Shown here: positions 1-11,802 of the stretch, piece after piece
How positions within the stretch are numbered: the first letter of the stretch is position 1
Layout of the letters: the number at the start of each line of letters is the position of its first letter
NCBI RefSeq assembly: GCF_020497125.1
Contig: NC_059079.1
Span: 15,147,553-15,211,552, forward strand
DNA: 64,000 nt
Reading direction: 5' to 3'
Source of the DNA: Mauremys mutica
Lineage: Eukaryota > Chordata > Testudines > Geoemydidae
Made by a program: the position numbers and the translations under genes
Notes under the pieces: generated by a model
What the model was told of the DNA's origin: nothing
Seen by the model: the letters and a program-made list of their open reading frames with translations, nothing else
Databases searched by the model: none

Positions 1-1264
1 GTTCTGTATTGCTGTTACGCTGGCAGATGAGGCAGCACAGACTTGTTCTCCAGTGGTATGTTGGCCATGGAAGAACCATGTAAAGCCCAATCAGATAAAG
101 GTTTTATTGTTTCTGTTTTTATTTTTAAGCGAGAACCACATGGTGAGAAGTGGCATGGCTTATGTGGAGGGGAATCTTGCTCCTCAGCATGCAGCGTGTT
201 TGTCAGAGCAAGCACTGCCACTGGTAGGGAGACACAACCAGCACCCAGAGTACATCAACAGTGGTCCATTAGAAAGTCACCCCTGCTAAGAATGTGAGGA
301 GGGTCTAAAAATGACTCCAAAGCTCTGTTAAGGAATGTTGCCTGTGCAAAGGTGATGGTACTTACTCTGGTCCCCTTCTATGTGGAGGGTGGAAGGTTTT
401 ATGGAGCTACTGGCCATGGCCATTCTACTGGGTGTGCTCAAGCCATTGTGGTCCCCTCTCACCTTCCCCCACCTCCCAGTAGGCTGTGTCAGATCTTTCT
501 GGAGCAGTGAAAGCTTCATTACAGCATACCTAGCGGTTGGAAGGATACATCTGACCATGCATGAACCAGTAGTCAAACGTTCACAGGTCATTCTATGCTG
601 GACATGGGTCGATGTTTGAAGTGACATGCTGGTATCGATGTATTGGATAAATTGCATGCTGTCATATGATAATAGTTGATTGACCACCATAAATTCACGA
701 GTTTCTCTGAACAGGCTTTCAGTCCTCTGAGACTCTTTTAACAAACTTGGACTAAGTGTGTAATGAAATGTAAACCCAGGTATTTTTGCCCAGGTCTGTG
801 ATCTGCTAACCAAAGATTTGCCCAGCCTCTCATAGTGACCCCTCCCAGCATTTGATATGAGGAAGGAACATTGCAGCTGTTGCTCTGGTGTACAGATTTA
901 CACGGTAGACTATCTTCAGTGAGTTATGAATGACAAGATCAAGTTAAGCAATGACACCAAATGAAGAGCCAAATGCATCCTTGAGGGACCTCAATTTAAA
1001 TTAATGTAGTTACAGAAGGGAGAATTTGGCCCAGTAATTAAGCTTTATTGAAGTTTTATAGTTGTCTGAGGCTACATTTTCAGCTTTAATTGTTTAGTTT
1101 TAGCTGGCTAAAGATGGTGACAAGAGGAATATATTTTTTAAATGAGCCCTTTCATTAAAATGCATATTGGGCTTTTTAGTACAGTCTGGTACAGATGAAA
1201 TATTGAGCTTGAAAGAGCACATTTTTCTGAATTAATTGAGCTGAAGTGCTGCTGAAGTGGCAGT
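1..1264. other. Intron interval with no recognised feature
   Basis: This is AT-rich sequence upstream of the first recognised FGGY exon. I see no splice-flanked exon that continues the FGGY protein and no clear repeat end. Open frames here, including a 161-codon one on the minus strand at 328-813, have no recognisable domain and look like chance. It is read as intron of FGGY because the next exon downstream starts in mid-protein. Confidence 0.5.
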
Positions 1265-1269
1265 TTGAG

Positions 1270-1490
1270 AGATAGTGTCCAGTGTACAGGATACTGGCGT
1301 GGAAATCATGATACCTGGACTTTGTTCCTAGATGTTTCATTGGTTTGCTGGGTAATCTTAGGCAAATCCTTAACCTCTCTATGGTTCCAGTTTCCCTTTT
1401 CTAAAATGGGAATGATAGTACTTAAGTACCCTAGTAAGGCATTTTTAAAATCTAAAGTGGAAAAGTGCTATAATTTTATGTATAAATGCT
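1270..1490 (+). repeat. MIR-type SINE, degenerate
   Basis: The order of words matches the amniote MIR core: a dispersed tRNA-like head, then a stretch resembling 'ctgggtaatcttaggcaaatcctt' followed by 'aacctctct', a 'cagttt' segment and 'aaaatgggaatgatagtact'. This is the usual core and pyrimidine-rich order of MIR. It is heavily diverged and the boundaries are approximate. Confidence 0.6.
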
Positions 1491-1627
1491 TAGTATTGTA
1501 TTTGACCTTTCAAAGGTTTCACTAACTTTTAAAAAAACTTTTAAAGTTTAAACTTGATCTGCCTATATAGGCATTTTTAACACGTCCAGCATCATGGGGC
1601 TATCATTGGATTTATAAACTCATAAAA

Positions 1628-1930
1628 TGATCTTGTGGTTAAGGCACTGGACTGGTACTCAGGAGCTCCAGGTTCAGTCCGGGACCCTGCCGATGACCTC
1701 CTCTTTGATTTTTGGCAAGTTACTTAAGTGCTCTGTGTCTCAGTTCCCCATCTTCTCAATGACAATAGTATTTCCTGTCCTCCATGCTTTGTCTGCATTT
1801 TCTGTCTAGACTGTAAATTCTTCGTGGCAGGGACTGCTTTTATTATGTGTTTGGACAGGGTCTAGAACAAGGGGGCTGCAATTTTGTCTGGTTGTCTGTA
1901 ATACAGTACTGCAATACCAATAGTAAGTAA
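1628..1930 (+). repeat. MIR-type SINE with 3' tail segment
   Basis: A tRNA-like head ('gtggttaaggcactggact', then 'ggttcagtccgggaccc', resembling box A and box B) is followed by a MIR-like core ('ggcaagttacttaa'). After it comes a 3' segment around 1810-1925 with 'agactgtaaattcttcgtgg' and 'cagggactgctttt'. The same tail recurs near 10290, 48110 and 52670. No intact tRNA cloverleaf is present, so this is a SINE head and not a tRNA gene. Confidence 0.65.
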
Positions 1931-2703
1931 CAAGCAGCCAAACTAACGTCTGCTTCCCCTTTGCTCCATGACATGCTATGGAGGTGAATAAAGATTTATT
2001 TATTTATTTATTTTGTATTTTCTGGTCTGAGTGAAATTCATCATGGGTACAATGGCACTGGAATCAGTGAAGATCCACAAGGGGTTAATTTGACTTATCT
2101 GGCACTTGAGATGGGTGTTTCCTTTCAGGACTGTTGACATAATTTTTTCTAGGAAAACTGTGAAGAATTGTCTGTCTTTTTTGTTTGTTTTGGTGTTTTG
2201 AAGGCTTATCCCTACAGAGAAACACTTTTTTATTAGCCCTCACTATAACTGACAAAGGAAACCGCTTCTTGGCTCAGTGGAAGTGTGGCTTATTTTCTTG
2301 TTGTATGAGTAGTTTGACATTTGCCCTGTTCAACTTTTTTTTTTTTTTCAAAAAAGATTTGACAGCTTTTAACCAGCAACAGCCTCTCTTCCCTGTATAT
2401 CATCTATCAAAGATGCACCCCTTCTCCCCCAGGTACAATGCTGTATGTTAGATGTGCAGTGGTAGTATCATAGCTAATGAAGTTAATCTGAGGTGTATAG
2501 AAGATGACAAATATTGAGACACTCCTCCTCCCATCCCAAGCCTGCAATTGAATCCATGTGGTGGGACCCTTACAGCCCCTTGGAGTCTCATTGAAGTTTT
2601 TGTGCATGAAGTCTTACTGAAGTCAGGGTACAGCCATGCAAATCGAATAGCAGGCTCAGGGCCCTCCTTGCTTTAACATAAAATCTTGTGTCCAGTTTCT
2701 ATG
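1931..2703. other. Intron interval with a short (TTTA)n run
   Basis: No gene or full repeat is recognised. A short TTTA simple repeat lies at about 1995-2013 and a T-run at about 2336-2348. The open frames are short and without domain features. Confidence 0.5.
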
Positions 2704-2885
2704 GTAGGAACATAGGAATTGCCATACCCATGGTCCATCTAGTTTAGCATCCTGTCCCTGAAAGTGGCCAGCACCAGATGCTTCAGAGGGTGGTATGAGA
2801 ACCCCCACAGTATGCAAATGTGAGATAATATTCCCCGCCCTGCTGAAGTATCATCCTGATCTCTAACAGTTAGAGAGCGTCTTAT
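2704..2885 (+). repeat. CR1/L3-like LINE 3' fragment (copy A)
   Basis: The sequence starts with 'ggaacataggaattgccata' and continues with 'atggtccatctagtttagca' and a 'gtggccagcaccagatgc' segment. The same order of words is seen at 22043-22195 and 34225-34372, which are better preserved. I place it with the CR1/L3 group of non-LTR retrotransposons found widely in sauropsid genomes. The exact family is uncertain. Confidence 0.6.
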
Positions 2886-5421
2886 ACCCTGAAGCACAAG
2901 GTACAGCACATATGCTATTCAGATATTTAGTCAATGGATTTCTGGAAATTGTGTGTTGCCTCTAAATTATTTTTTAATAGAGTTGTATGGCAGGTGTGAT
3001 GGTGATTAAAGGTCACTTCCAACTTTGGGGTGATGGCTACTAGAAAGGTACCAAAGATCAAAGGATTGTGGTGTTTTCTAAACCTTATCTTGTTATGTAG
3101 CCTTTGAAAACAATCCTGTTCTCTTTCCATTTTTGAAGTGGTGTCCAGTGTTAAATATAACATGGATCTTTGCCAGGGAGTGGCTGCAATCAGAGAAGAT
3201 TAATTTTGTGTGTGGGTGTAGAAAATTGCAGATGGGAACATATTCAGACAATAAAATCCTTTCCTTTTAAGTAAACAGCACATTTGCTTAGAAAATTCTG
3301 TCAGTTTAAAAAATAAATAAATAAGAGAAGCAAACTCCGCAAGAGCTGTGGTATCAAAAGTAAATAGTGCACCCAATTTAGAAGTAATTATTTTTTTTCT
3401 CTTCACAGAAATAACTTACTGTTTGAATCCTGTAAATAAAAGGTTTTATTTCTAGGTCATTAAAACAAGTTTCATTTTCTGATTCCCGTTAAATGTCAGG
3501 GCTGTGTGGTGCAGAGAGTTGAAATGTGTACTTTCCTGAACAGGCAGAGGCCTGATTCAGTGTCCATTGAAGTCACCAGAAAAACTCCTCATTTACTTCA
3601 GTGGAAATTGGACTCAGCCCTTAATGAACCACAGTTATCAAAGGCGTTGACTCCTTTGATAACTGAGATTTGGAAACACTAATGGAATGCCTCTGTCTGT
3701 TAGTCAAAACCAGAGTTGTGGTGAAGTAAACCCCTCAAGAATTGTGCTGTAGTTGCTATGCCTCTATTAGGTTTAACCCTTCATGAACTTGAATGCACTC
3801 TAATGGGGACGAAGGGGAAAAACTGTTTTACATTTTTAAATAAAAGCCATGCCACCAATTCAATGGGGGATTTCAGACTTTTCCCAGATGTGGGGCGAAC
3901 ACAGCTGGTGAAACAAAAGTTCACAATTCCCGTCAAGATTTAGTTTTTGTTGAGTGTGAAGTGATCTTTCAGGGCCAGGCAAGTCTACTGAGTCAGCAAG
4001 ATTAGAGAGAAATAAAGAAAAAAGGAGCGTGGTAGAAACTCAAACCAACATTTAAAATATATTTGCCTGAAGGGATGTGAAATCTCTGTCAAATGCAGAA
4101 CTTCATCATGGTTTTGATTTGCCAACATATCACAGAGAAAAACAGAACATGGAGAAAGAAAAAGACCTATTGGTCTGAAAGGGTAAGAGATTGTTGCCTT
4201 GTAGTGTCTAATTAAATTGAATTAATCTTCATTAAATTTTATTTATCTGAACAGTATCTCACAAACTGTGCATGTTAGTGAGCTAGCTGGACTGGCAGCT
4301 TTTGCCAGATTCTCACATCTTTAATCCAGAGCTGTTCATTTGAAATAGTTTGAGACTTGTGTCCCAATCCTGCTGCAGCTTGTGTCTATCCCAAAACTCA
4401 CATTGACCTCAGTGTAAACAGGAATAGAGCTGTTAATCAGCATACGCAAATGGAAGGAAATCCACAGTATACTTACATTTTTGCCATCCAGAGTTTCTGA
4501 GGATTCTTATAATTGGGGAACAAACTTTGATGTTGCTGTGCTATTACACAGTTAACTTTTAAAAAATCGAAACCTTAGTGTGATTTTTTTTTCTTTTTAT
4601 TCTGCAAATATAAAGGTTACGCAAATAAAAACTATGATGTGGAGGAGAATTCATAAAACTATTGGCTGTGCCAATACTGATTACAATAATTTCTGTGTTG
4701 ACTTTCATTGGCTAGGTTTAAATCCTTAGAGCTACAAAGATTTGAACGGGGCCCCAGCGTACAATTGGAATGTGTCTGCTATTTGTCCCAAACAGTCTTC
4801 CCCACCTGTCTTTTTTGTTTGATATATTTAGTGTATATCAAAAGAAAAAAAACACATTTCAGGTTAGTCACATTTATGCTAAGAAAATGAGTTCAGACAA
4901 GCAGGGGTTTCTTTTGGATTATTTTTTTTTTGTCAGAGGTAATTTAAAAAAGCAAAACCTCTGATAACATGTTTTAAATATTAGAAATTTTGCATTTATA
5001 CAGTTTAGTGGATGGAGCTGATGATATTTACAGAGCCTGCCATGTTTCAGTTTGTATAAATGCAATTAAAGAGCTGTTGAATAGGTGAAATGAGTAAAAT
5101 GCAGAAAGCCTCATGTGAAATGTATTGGACCCAGACTAGTGTGGCCCTGTGGTTTAAAACTAATCTGCCTGGAAGATCTAGAGTAGCAACAGAGTGACAA
5201 CAGGTGCAGCTCTTCTTACACTGCTGTGAACTTAACCCACCACTCGTTCTTTGATTCTCTTCACCAAACATCCCGCATGGGCAGCATCTCATACATTTTA
5301 TAGCAGTATGATACTGTTTCAAGGCTAAATGACTAGGTGCCAGATTTTCTCTCCTTCTGACTGAGAAATGTCACCTCAGGGTAAACTTACCCCCTTTACC
5401 CACTCTCCATAAAGAGGATAA
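2886..5421. other. Intron interval without a recognised gene
   Basis: This is AT-rich intron. Around 3550-3620 there is a degenerate fragment of the 'cctgattcag...tgaagtca' palindromic repeat class seen elsewhere in the window. A perfect hairpin lies at 3633-3664 (listed separately). No exon that fits FGGY was seen and no long domain-bearing frame exists. Confidence 0.5.
3633..3664. repeat. Perfect 12-bp stem-loop
   Basis: AGTTATCAAAGG at 3633-3644 is followed by an 8-nt loop and then by its exact reverse complement, CCTTTGATAACT, at 3653-3664. It sits in the middle of old intron sequence and has no U-run that would suggest a terminator. It may be the core of a decayed palindromic MITE. Confidence 0.8.
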
Positions 5422-5611
5422 TACACCTCTACCTTGATACAACGCTGTCCTCGGGAGCCAAAAAATCTTACTGTGTTATAGGTGAAGCGCATTATATCGA
5501 ACTTGATTTGATCCGCCAGAGCACGCAGCCCCACCCCCTGGAGCATTGCTTTACCGCGTTGTATCCAAATTTGTGTTATATCAGGTGGCATTATAACGGG
5601 GTAGAGGTGTA
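5422..5611. mobile_element. Tc1/mariner-like MITE, copy 1
   Basis: It begins TACACCTCTACC and ends GGTAGAGGTGTA, exact inverted copies. The TA at each end fits a TA target duplication. The inner sequence 'cgctgtcctcgggagccaaa' is shared with a second copy at 33802-33980. No transposase frame is present, so it is non-autonomous. The TA duplication and inverted ends place it with Tc1/mariner-type elements; the family name is not certain. Confidence 0.85.
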
Positions 5612-6873
5612 TGTAGTGTAGGCAAAGACATTGCTGTGTCAAGTATAAACAACGTCAGTATGCGTAGCACTAATAATTTGGTTCCATTTCAGAAAGGGCA
5701 TGAACTAACACGTACAGCCATAGCCATAAAGAGGAGCATATAATTGTGTGTTCTCTTGTTGCCCTGTGATAACCTGTGCTGCTCTTCAGGCTTCCACAAC
5801 ACCAACGCCCAGTACTTTTGAATACAAAGTATTGCTGGAGGGGATACGTGTGCTGTATCTCAGTGTTCTGTCTGGGGCATTTTTGTAAAAACCACAATCA
5901 GTTTTATGACTGCATCAGAGCAGTACCGTTCCTGTTTCTGTAGAAAGCACTAAGACTATGGGTCGCATAATTTGGGGGGATACTAATAACTTTTACAGCT
6001 GTCGGACCATGGAGAGGCTCTGCTCAGCTGAACTTAAGTCCTGGGTTTTAATTTGAATGAATTTATTTCATTTTCAAGTTTGCAAAATTAATGGGAAAAC
6101 ATTTTTTGATGTTATCAGTTACGCTCCACTGTCACAGGTTTTCTCTTTGCTTTCAGAAACTCAAACAGCTTTCTTTGTTCTTGATGATTTGTGGCTTTAA
6201 AAAACTCTGGCCTACAAACCACAGAAAGCTACTCTGTGCAACTGCACGCTTCCTATTAGGTACCTAACTGCAGCTTACTCTAACTAGTCTAGCAATTGAA
6301 CTGTGGATGAAATCCTCAGCAGGTGTAAATGAATGTAGCTACAATTACTTCGGTGGAGGTACACCTATTTATATCAGCTTAGGGTCTGGCTCTGTATGTC
6401 AGCATAGAACCCAGGCTTTGGGGAAACCAAAGGGCCATCCTTATATAAATTGTTAGTCGACAAAGAATTATCAGTATTTTTTTTTTATTAAAATGTCCGC
6501 TGTGACCTTGGGAGCATATTGAACATTCGTCAGCCTTGTCAGCTGTGACATACTTACTCTGAAATTGGAGCCTACAGAATACGCTTTTTGCATACATTTT
6601 AAGTTTATCTCTGACCTGTTAGGACCGTTGAACGAGATCTTTCTCCAATTAAAATCAGTGGCAAAACTTCCATTGACTTCATGGGGGCCAGGTTTTAATG
6701 CTGACAGCTATTTTTTCATGCATGCTAGTTTTCTGTCCAATCCAAAATGTTAACATTTCATCTAAAGCTGGGGATGAATGTGAGGTACAGTAGAAGCCTG
6801 ATCCTGCAAGTCCCTTAGCTCAGGAATGCCACACATGGATGACATGCTCAAACCCTAGATCATTGTCCATAGT
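5612..6873. other. Intron interval with no recognised feature
   Basis: No gene is recognised. Around 6320-6400 and 6650-6700 there are short pieces resembling the palindromic 'cattgacttcat...gggccagg' MITE class. These are too degraded to delimit. Confidence 0.45.
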
Positions 6874-7256
6874 GGGCCAGAATTGACCTTTTAGATACCA
6901 CCCTTGTGAATCGGGTAGGATGGCTCTGCATTACCCCACAAGCAGCACCAGGGAGCAAAGTGCCTCCCAAAGAACCAGGAATGTACCTGTTGCTACACCC
7001 TTTCACTGAGTGTAGCATATGTTCGCATGCATGGGAGGCCAGTTCAAATGACTGGTGTGGAGTACTAGGGAGTCATGTCCGTGCTTCCTTCCACTCCCTT
7101 TGGAGTGAGGATGTTAGTGGGGAGCAGCCACTGGTCTCAGCACACCACAGAGATTGCAAATGTGGCAGGACCTTGTATGGGGGAAGACTGGACGGGCGGC
7201 TTCTTGTGCTTTTCATCTTCCATACATGCTCACAGAGGCAAGGCACAATCTGGCCC
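6874..7256. mobile_element. Candidate MITE with GGGCCAGA-type ends
   Basis: The left end reads GGGCCAGAATT (6874-6884) and the right end AATCTGGCCC (to 7256), an imperfect inverted pair about 380 bp apart. Ends of this kind occur on several palindromic MITEs in the window. A 117-codon frame on the + strand spans it but has no recognisable domain. No clean target duplication was found, so the call is tentative. Confidence 0.35.
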
Positions 7257-8499
7257 TAAGCATCTGCAGAGGGACCCAGTGTGATTTTATTCAAGAGCCA
7301 ATGAGAGCTAAACACTAGTGATAGGTGGATCTTAAAATGTTTGGAAGTTCAGGTTCCTGTGGGTAACCACCCCAAAAGTCTGGCTATCTGAAACTCATGG
7401 GTCTCTGATGAGGACAGGCTGCCAGTGAGATTTCCAGATCTTCTAGCTTCTGGTCATTCTGGAAATTGTATAATAGCAGTATTTTGGCACATCCATTTTC
7501 AGTCCTCATGAAAACATGGATGTGCCAGGGCTCAGCAGAAAGTTAGAAAATAGTGGTAAGGGATGTGTGGTGTGGCCTCTCGCAGATCAGTCTGCTTTGT
7601 AATGACGATAAAGGGGATTCTTTCCTGAAGCTGTTGGGCACAGGCAGGGCCCTGGAGTTCTTTGTAGATCCCAGACTAGTGCTTGCAGAAATTTTTCAGG
7701 AGTAACGTTTTCCTGTTAAAAAATGTGGTTTTATTGAAATAGAAATTTTCCATGGGAAAAAGTTGATTTTTGATAGTTTTCTGGTTTCTCCTGATGGCAA
7801 AACTTCAAACACACAAATTTTTGTTCAGAATTGATGGTAGAAAATTTTCACTTCATTTTGTTTAGAAAATTCCTGAGGATAATCAAGTTTCATGACCAGG
7901 TCTATCCCAGACTGACTAAACGCAGTCTGTGCTGTCTAGGGAGACCACTCCAAGACTCCAGAAACCTGGATTATGCAGTTATAAAGGGACTGCTGACTAC
8001 ATTACAGAATCTTAACTGAACTTTCTTGAACTTTCTTGGTTCTGAATGATGGTTGGGAAAGAAGAGGAGGGTGTTTACTTTATTCATCTGGTTCATCCAT
8101 CTTCAGCGATCACAAGTCTTGATGTTTAAAGCCAAAAAATACTTCTAACCACTCAGTCAGAAAAGTGACAGGAACATACCACAATGAACAGTACCAATTC
8201 TTTTTATCTCAGTCCTTCATCACATGTCAGCTGCTGGTCACCGGCTTTATGAAAAGTCAACTGGCAGGTGCTTTTGAGATTCAGCTTATTCGACCCCTTT
8301 TAACTATCACCATGGGAGTGGCTGCCAGAGCCCCTGATGAAACTGCCTGAAAAGAGACGCTGGGTGTGGCAGTGGGTACTTCACCAGCTGGGGAAAAGCT
8401 AACACCTTACAAACTCCCATTAAATACAGAGACTCAGTGGGAGTTCCATTGGGCTCCTAGAGAGTTCGAAGCCCTACTCCTTAGCTCCTGTATAGCCCT
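7257..8499. other. Intron interval; contains a small hairpin
   Basis: No gene is recognised. An inverted repeat GGCACATCCAT / ATGGATGTGCC lies at 7486-7526. From about 7715 to 7870 there is A/T-rich sequence with many 'gaaaatttt' and 'aaatttt' words, like two other stretches near 23950-24130 and 33660-33785. It may be one old, unnamed repeat class. Confidence 0.4.
7486..7526. repeat. 11-bp perfect stem-loop
   Basis: GGCACATCCAT at 7486-7496 is the exact reverse complement of ATGGATGTGCC at 7516-7526, with a 19-nt spacer. There is no neighbouring gene it would regulate. Confidence 0.75.
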
Positions 8500-8765
8500 C
8501 TCACCCATGTTGTTATTTATGCATTTGTATCATTGTTCTGCCTATGAGCCCGTTATGGACGAGGACCACATTGTGCTAGGCTCTGTACAAACATAGAACA
8601 AAATGACAGTCCCTGCCCGAAAGAGCTTACAATCTAAGTACAATACTAATAGATAATAGATGGTTACAGACAGACACAGATGAAGGAATACAAGTCAACA
8701 ATGAGACAATATTGGTCAGCATGATAGGCAGTGGCCCCAGTACATTAGCAGCAGCATATAGATCT
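8500..8765 (+). repeat. Ancient LINE/SINE 3' segment ('gctaggctctgtacaaacat' class)
   Basis: The phrase 'gctaggctctgtacaaacat' followed by 'agtccctgcccgaaagagct' is shared with 24430-24515 and, weakly, with 43190-43260. It continues with 'tggttacagacagacacaga' and 'gagacaatattggtcagcat'. I recognise this as an old, widely dispersed amniote repeat, probably CR1/L3- or CORE-SINE-related. The family is not settled. Confidence 0.5.
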
Positions 8766-11686
8766 CAAAGCATTTGTCAAGCTAGCACCTAAATAAAGAG
8801 GTGTCATCATAATTCAGAGCACAGAGAACTACTTAAATAGTCATTTATGATTTTAGTTTGCTATGATTTGGTAATTACCATATTTTGGAAAGCCCTGCAA
8901 CATTTTTATGTAAAATCTTCCTAAAATGGTGAAAGTCTTTTATTTATTTGTTTATAATTGGAAGGATCAGGTTACTTTGGGGAAAATGTTTGGCTTTTTT
9001 CACTATGCTCCTATGCTGAGAATTTATTTATTTATACAATTTCTGTCAAGGATCCTAGTTGAACTTTAAGGTCTGTCTTTTAAACTCCTGGAAACTGGAG
9101 TTTCTTACCAACAGTGTGATAGCTCTAGTTCTATATCACATACTTTTTATTTTGGGGTATGTTTGTTTTCAAGTCAGAGAGAATGATAATTGATCGATCC
9201 TTTCTTTAACCATAGAACAGGGCAGATTCAAAACTCAGATGTACAGGCAGAACCCTGTTTGAACTAGCTTGTGCTCCAGGTAGTTTGTAAGAAGCCTGAG
9301 AACTTTAACCCCAAAGTGATCTGTGTCTCTCCATGTTTATTAGCATGTAACTAATCATTCCCATTTCAGTTTCTCCAAATGGCTAATACTCATCATGTCA
9401 TTTGTTTGTTGCAAACTGTTGTACAAAAATGGAATGGAAACCACACATATGGGAAATGTCACTATAATTAGGATGATGTATCTTTTTTTTTTTTACAGAT
9501 CAGTTTTGTAAATAAGCATCGAGTCATACAATTATAAAAACATATGGGAATGCTAAAGAAATGGAATAAAATGTAACATGATCCTCTTCAAATGTACTTT
9601 AGCTCTCTGCATAAGAAACCATACCAGGACTGAGCAGCATGTAGTTTTGCAGCAGAAGAGGAAAGGAACTTTTCCAGTTCTTATTTGTCTTAATCATTTA
9701 TCTTATAGCAGCATCTAGAAAACTAGAATGTGATTTGTATTTGGGACTGAATAAAAAGTAGCCTCAGTATTTGTTTGTGAATGTTTTTGAGGAGAGACGA
9801 ATTCTCAGTTCCATTGCATTTGGGCCTAGTACAATTCAGGGTTCTATTAAACAGCCAGAGATTATGGTTACGTCCAACTCTGAGGTTTGAAATGGCGACA
9901 CTTATTTTAGGAGCTAAGCGTGGTAGGATCAGGTCAGATAGACTAAATCCCATGTAGCTTACTATGGAGGGATGGCGGGGGGGGTTGTGGACAAAAGTGT
10001 GAAGTAAGAGATTCTCTATACTCTAAATGGACAGTAAAGATCCCATGGCAGTTTTCATAAGAGTAAATGTTTGACTTGGTGTCCTAAGCTAAAAATCCTC
10101 CCACCAGCCACTCATGCACCGTTGTGCAAGATATAACGTGTAAACAGTTGGTTGCTGTCCTCCAGCCCAGACTCAAGAGCATTTTATTGGTGCTATTTGT
10201 ATATATTGAGGTTTGCAACACTGGGATACTTCAGGATGAATGAATGTAAAATATATTGCTGCTACTATATAGCTGTTTCTTGTTTTATACTTAGATTTTA
10301 AGCTTTTGGGGCTAGGAACTGTCTGTTTGTGCTAGGCACTGAACAATCACACAAGAATGGGTCCTGGTCCATGGCTAGGGCTTCTAGGTGATATATATAC
10401 ACACATACAACCCCCTCCCCCAACATTGTTTACATTATTGAGTGTGTGGGTGTGTGTAATGAACTTTTAGTTTAATTCCTCTTGTTAGGCCTATAGGAAG
10501 TTTTTGGGAGGAAGGGGTTGGGGAGAGAGGACATTTATAACATGTTTGTTATTTGCAAGGAGATATAGCTCCAGACGCCATGAATAAGTTGTATAAAATA
10601 GCAAAGAAGCACTTGTATTTTTAACGTTTCTTTAAATCATAGCATCTGAATAAAAGTAATATTTCAACAGAAGTAAATCTAAGCTAAATCACAAGTAATA
10701 TATAATTCACAAAATAAGATCTAAAATAAATGTAATAGCCGAGTCTGCATCTCTTGAAACCAATCACAGCACTCGTGTGACATTTCACCGAGACACAGCC
10801 AGCTTGCCTGTAGACCACAATGGCACCTCCAAGTCTACAGCTAGTTGACTTTTTCAGTAGTGATTAGAATTATTAACACCTTTTGGTTAACTAACTTTAC
10901 AGAGCACAATTAAAAATTATCTCCTAGGATGCTGTTCGTTGCACAATATCTTGTCACTCTTAGTTATTTATGTTTTTTTGCTATAAGGAAAGTTTGGAGA
11001 GGGGGAAAATCCATTTTACAGTAGAGAGTTAATTCTGCCTTGTGCCTTTATACTGTATCCTTATGACACTATCAACACAGTGGGGCTCAAACAGTTCTAT
11101 CATCAATGTTAATTGAAACAGTAACTTAACATTGCACTGGGTTGCATCACAGCTTATGTTATTTCAGTATGTCACTGAACTGTCATCAAGTTTTGATGAA
11201 ATACAGAGCCAGTGGCACTGAAACTTGAATACACACTATACAGAAGCACTACTAGTTTAACTCTGTTTTGCTTTTACACACCAGGCCACAAAACTGTATG
11301 GGCCAAATTCAGTCCTGGTACAAGCCCCATGCCATTCACTGGGAACTTCCCTAAACTCCCTGCTGCGTATATGGTGTTCAGGCTGCGCTGTCCTTTTGGA
11401 ATGTGCCTGATGTGCATGGCCTGTTCACTTGGCTGGTGTATGTGAAGGGAAGGGGTGGCCATGTGCACAGCTCCTATTGGGGGGGACACCTTTAAAAATA
11501 GGTTCTTTTTAAGGTGTCTCAAATTGGGCCCCCAAAATCAATAGTCACTTTTTTGAAAATTTTGTCCCAAGGTTCCCTGTAGCCAATCTGCTACTGTGTC
11601 ATTCCCTGCAAACTTCCTAAGATTCATGAGCTAATGAACTAGTGTAATAAGTGTCCTGATTCTGGATTTATGTCTTTTCTCATTAG
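8766..11686. other. Intron interval before the first recognised FGGY exon
   Basis: The sequence is AT-rich with homopolymer runs. A SINE tail fragment at about 10286-10372 ('ttttggggctaggaactgtc' followed by 'tgctaggcac') matches the tails at 1810-1925 and 48110-48200. There is short TA/CA/TG simple sequence at about 10390-10460. I looked for the FGGY exon that should precede 11687 and did not find it here. Confidence 0.5.
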
Positions 11687-11802
11687 GTCTCTCTGTCCAT
11701 TGGTGTGCAAATGGACATATTCCCCAGAGAAGGGCTGGGATGATAGTTTCTGGAAGGTGATTGGCTTAGAAGATTTGGTGGCAGATAAGTATGAAAAAAT
11801 AG
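11687..11802 (+). CDS. FGGY: FGGY carbohydrate kinase, internal exon A
   Basis: This exon encodes part of the N-terminal lobe of FGGY, an FGGY-family sugar kinase reported to act on D-ribulose in the cytosol. It starts after the acceptor 'ctcattag' with the last base of a split codon (phase 2). It reads 38 full codons, beginning [16 protein letters not shown] and continuing [20 protein letters not shown], and ends one base into a glycine codon at the donor G|GTAAAT. From memory, the vertebrate FGGY protein reads almost identically here ([12 protein letters not shown] and GLEDFVADNY). The length, 116 bp, is 1+114+1. The trailing G joins in phase with the exon at 32649. The exon is too short to be seen as a long frame. 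I recognise no other gene with this peptide. Confidence 0.95.

Noticed and set aside
328..813. 161-codon open frame on the minus strand
   Set aside because: No domain, no splice context, no similarity I recognise; length is plausible by chance in 64 kb.
1628..1700. Possible tRNA gene (box A/B-like words)
   Set aside because: Cloverleaf cannot be formed and a MIR-type core follows directly; it is a SINE head.
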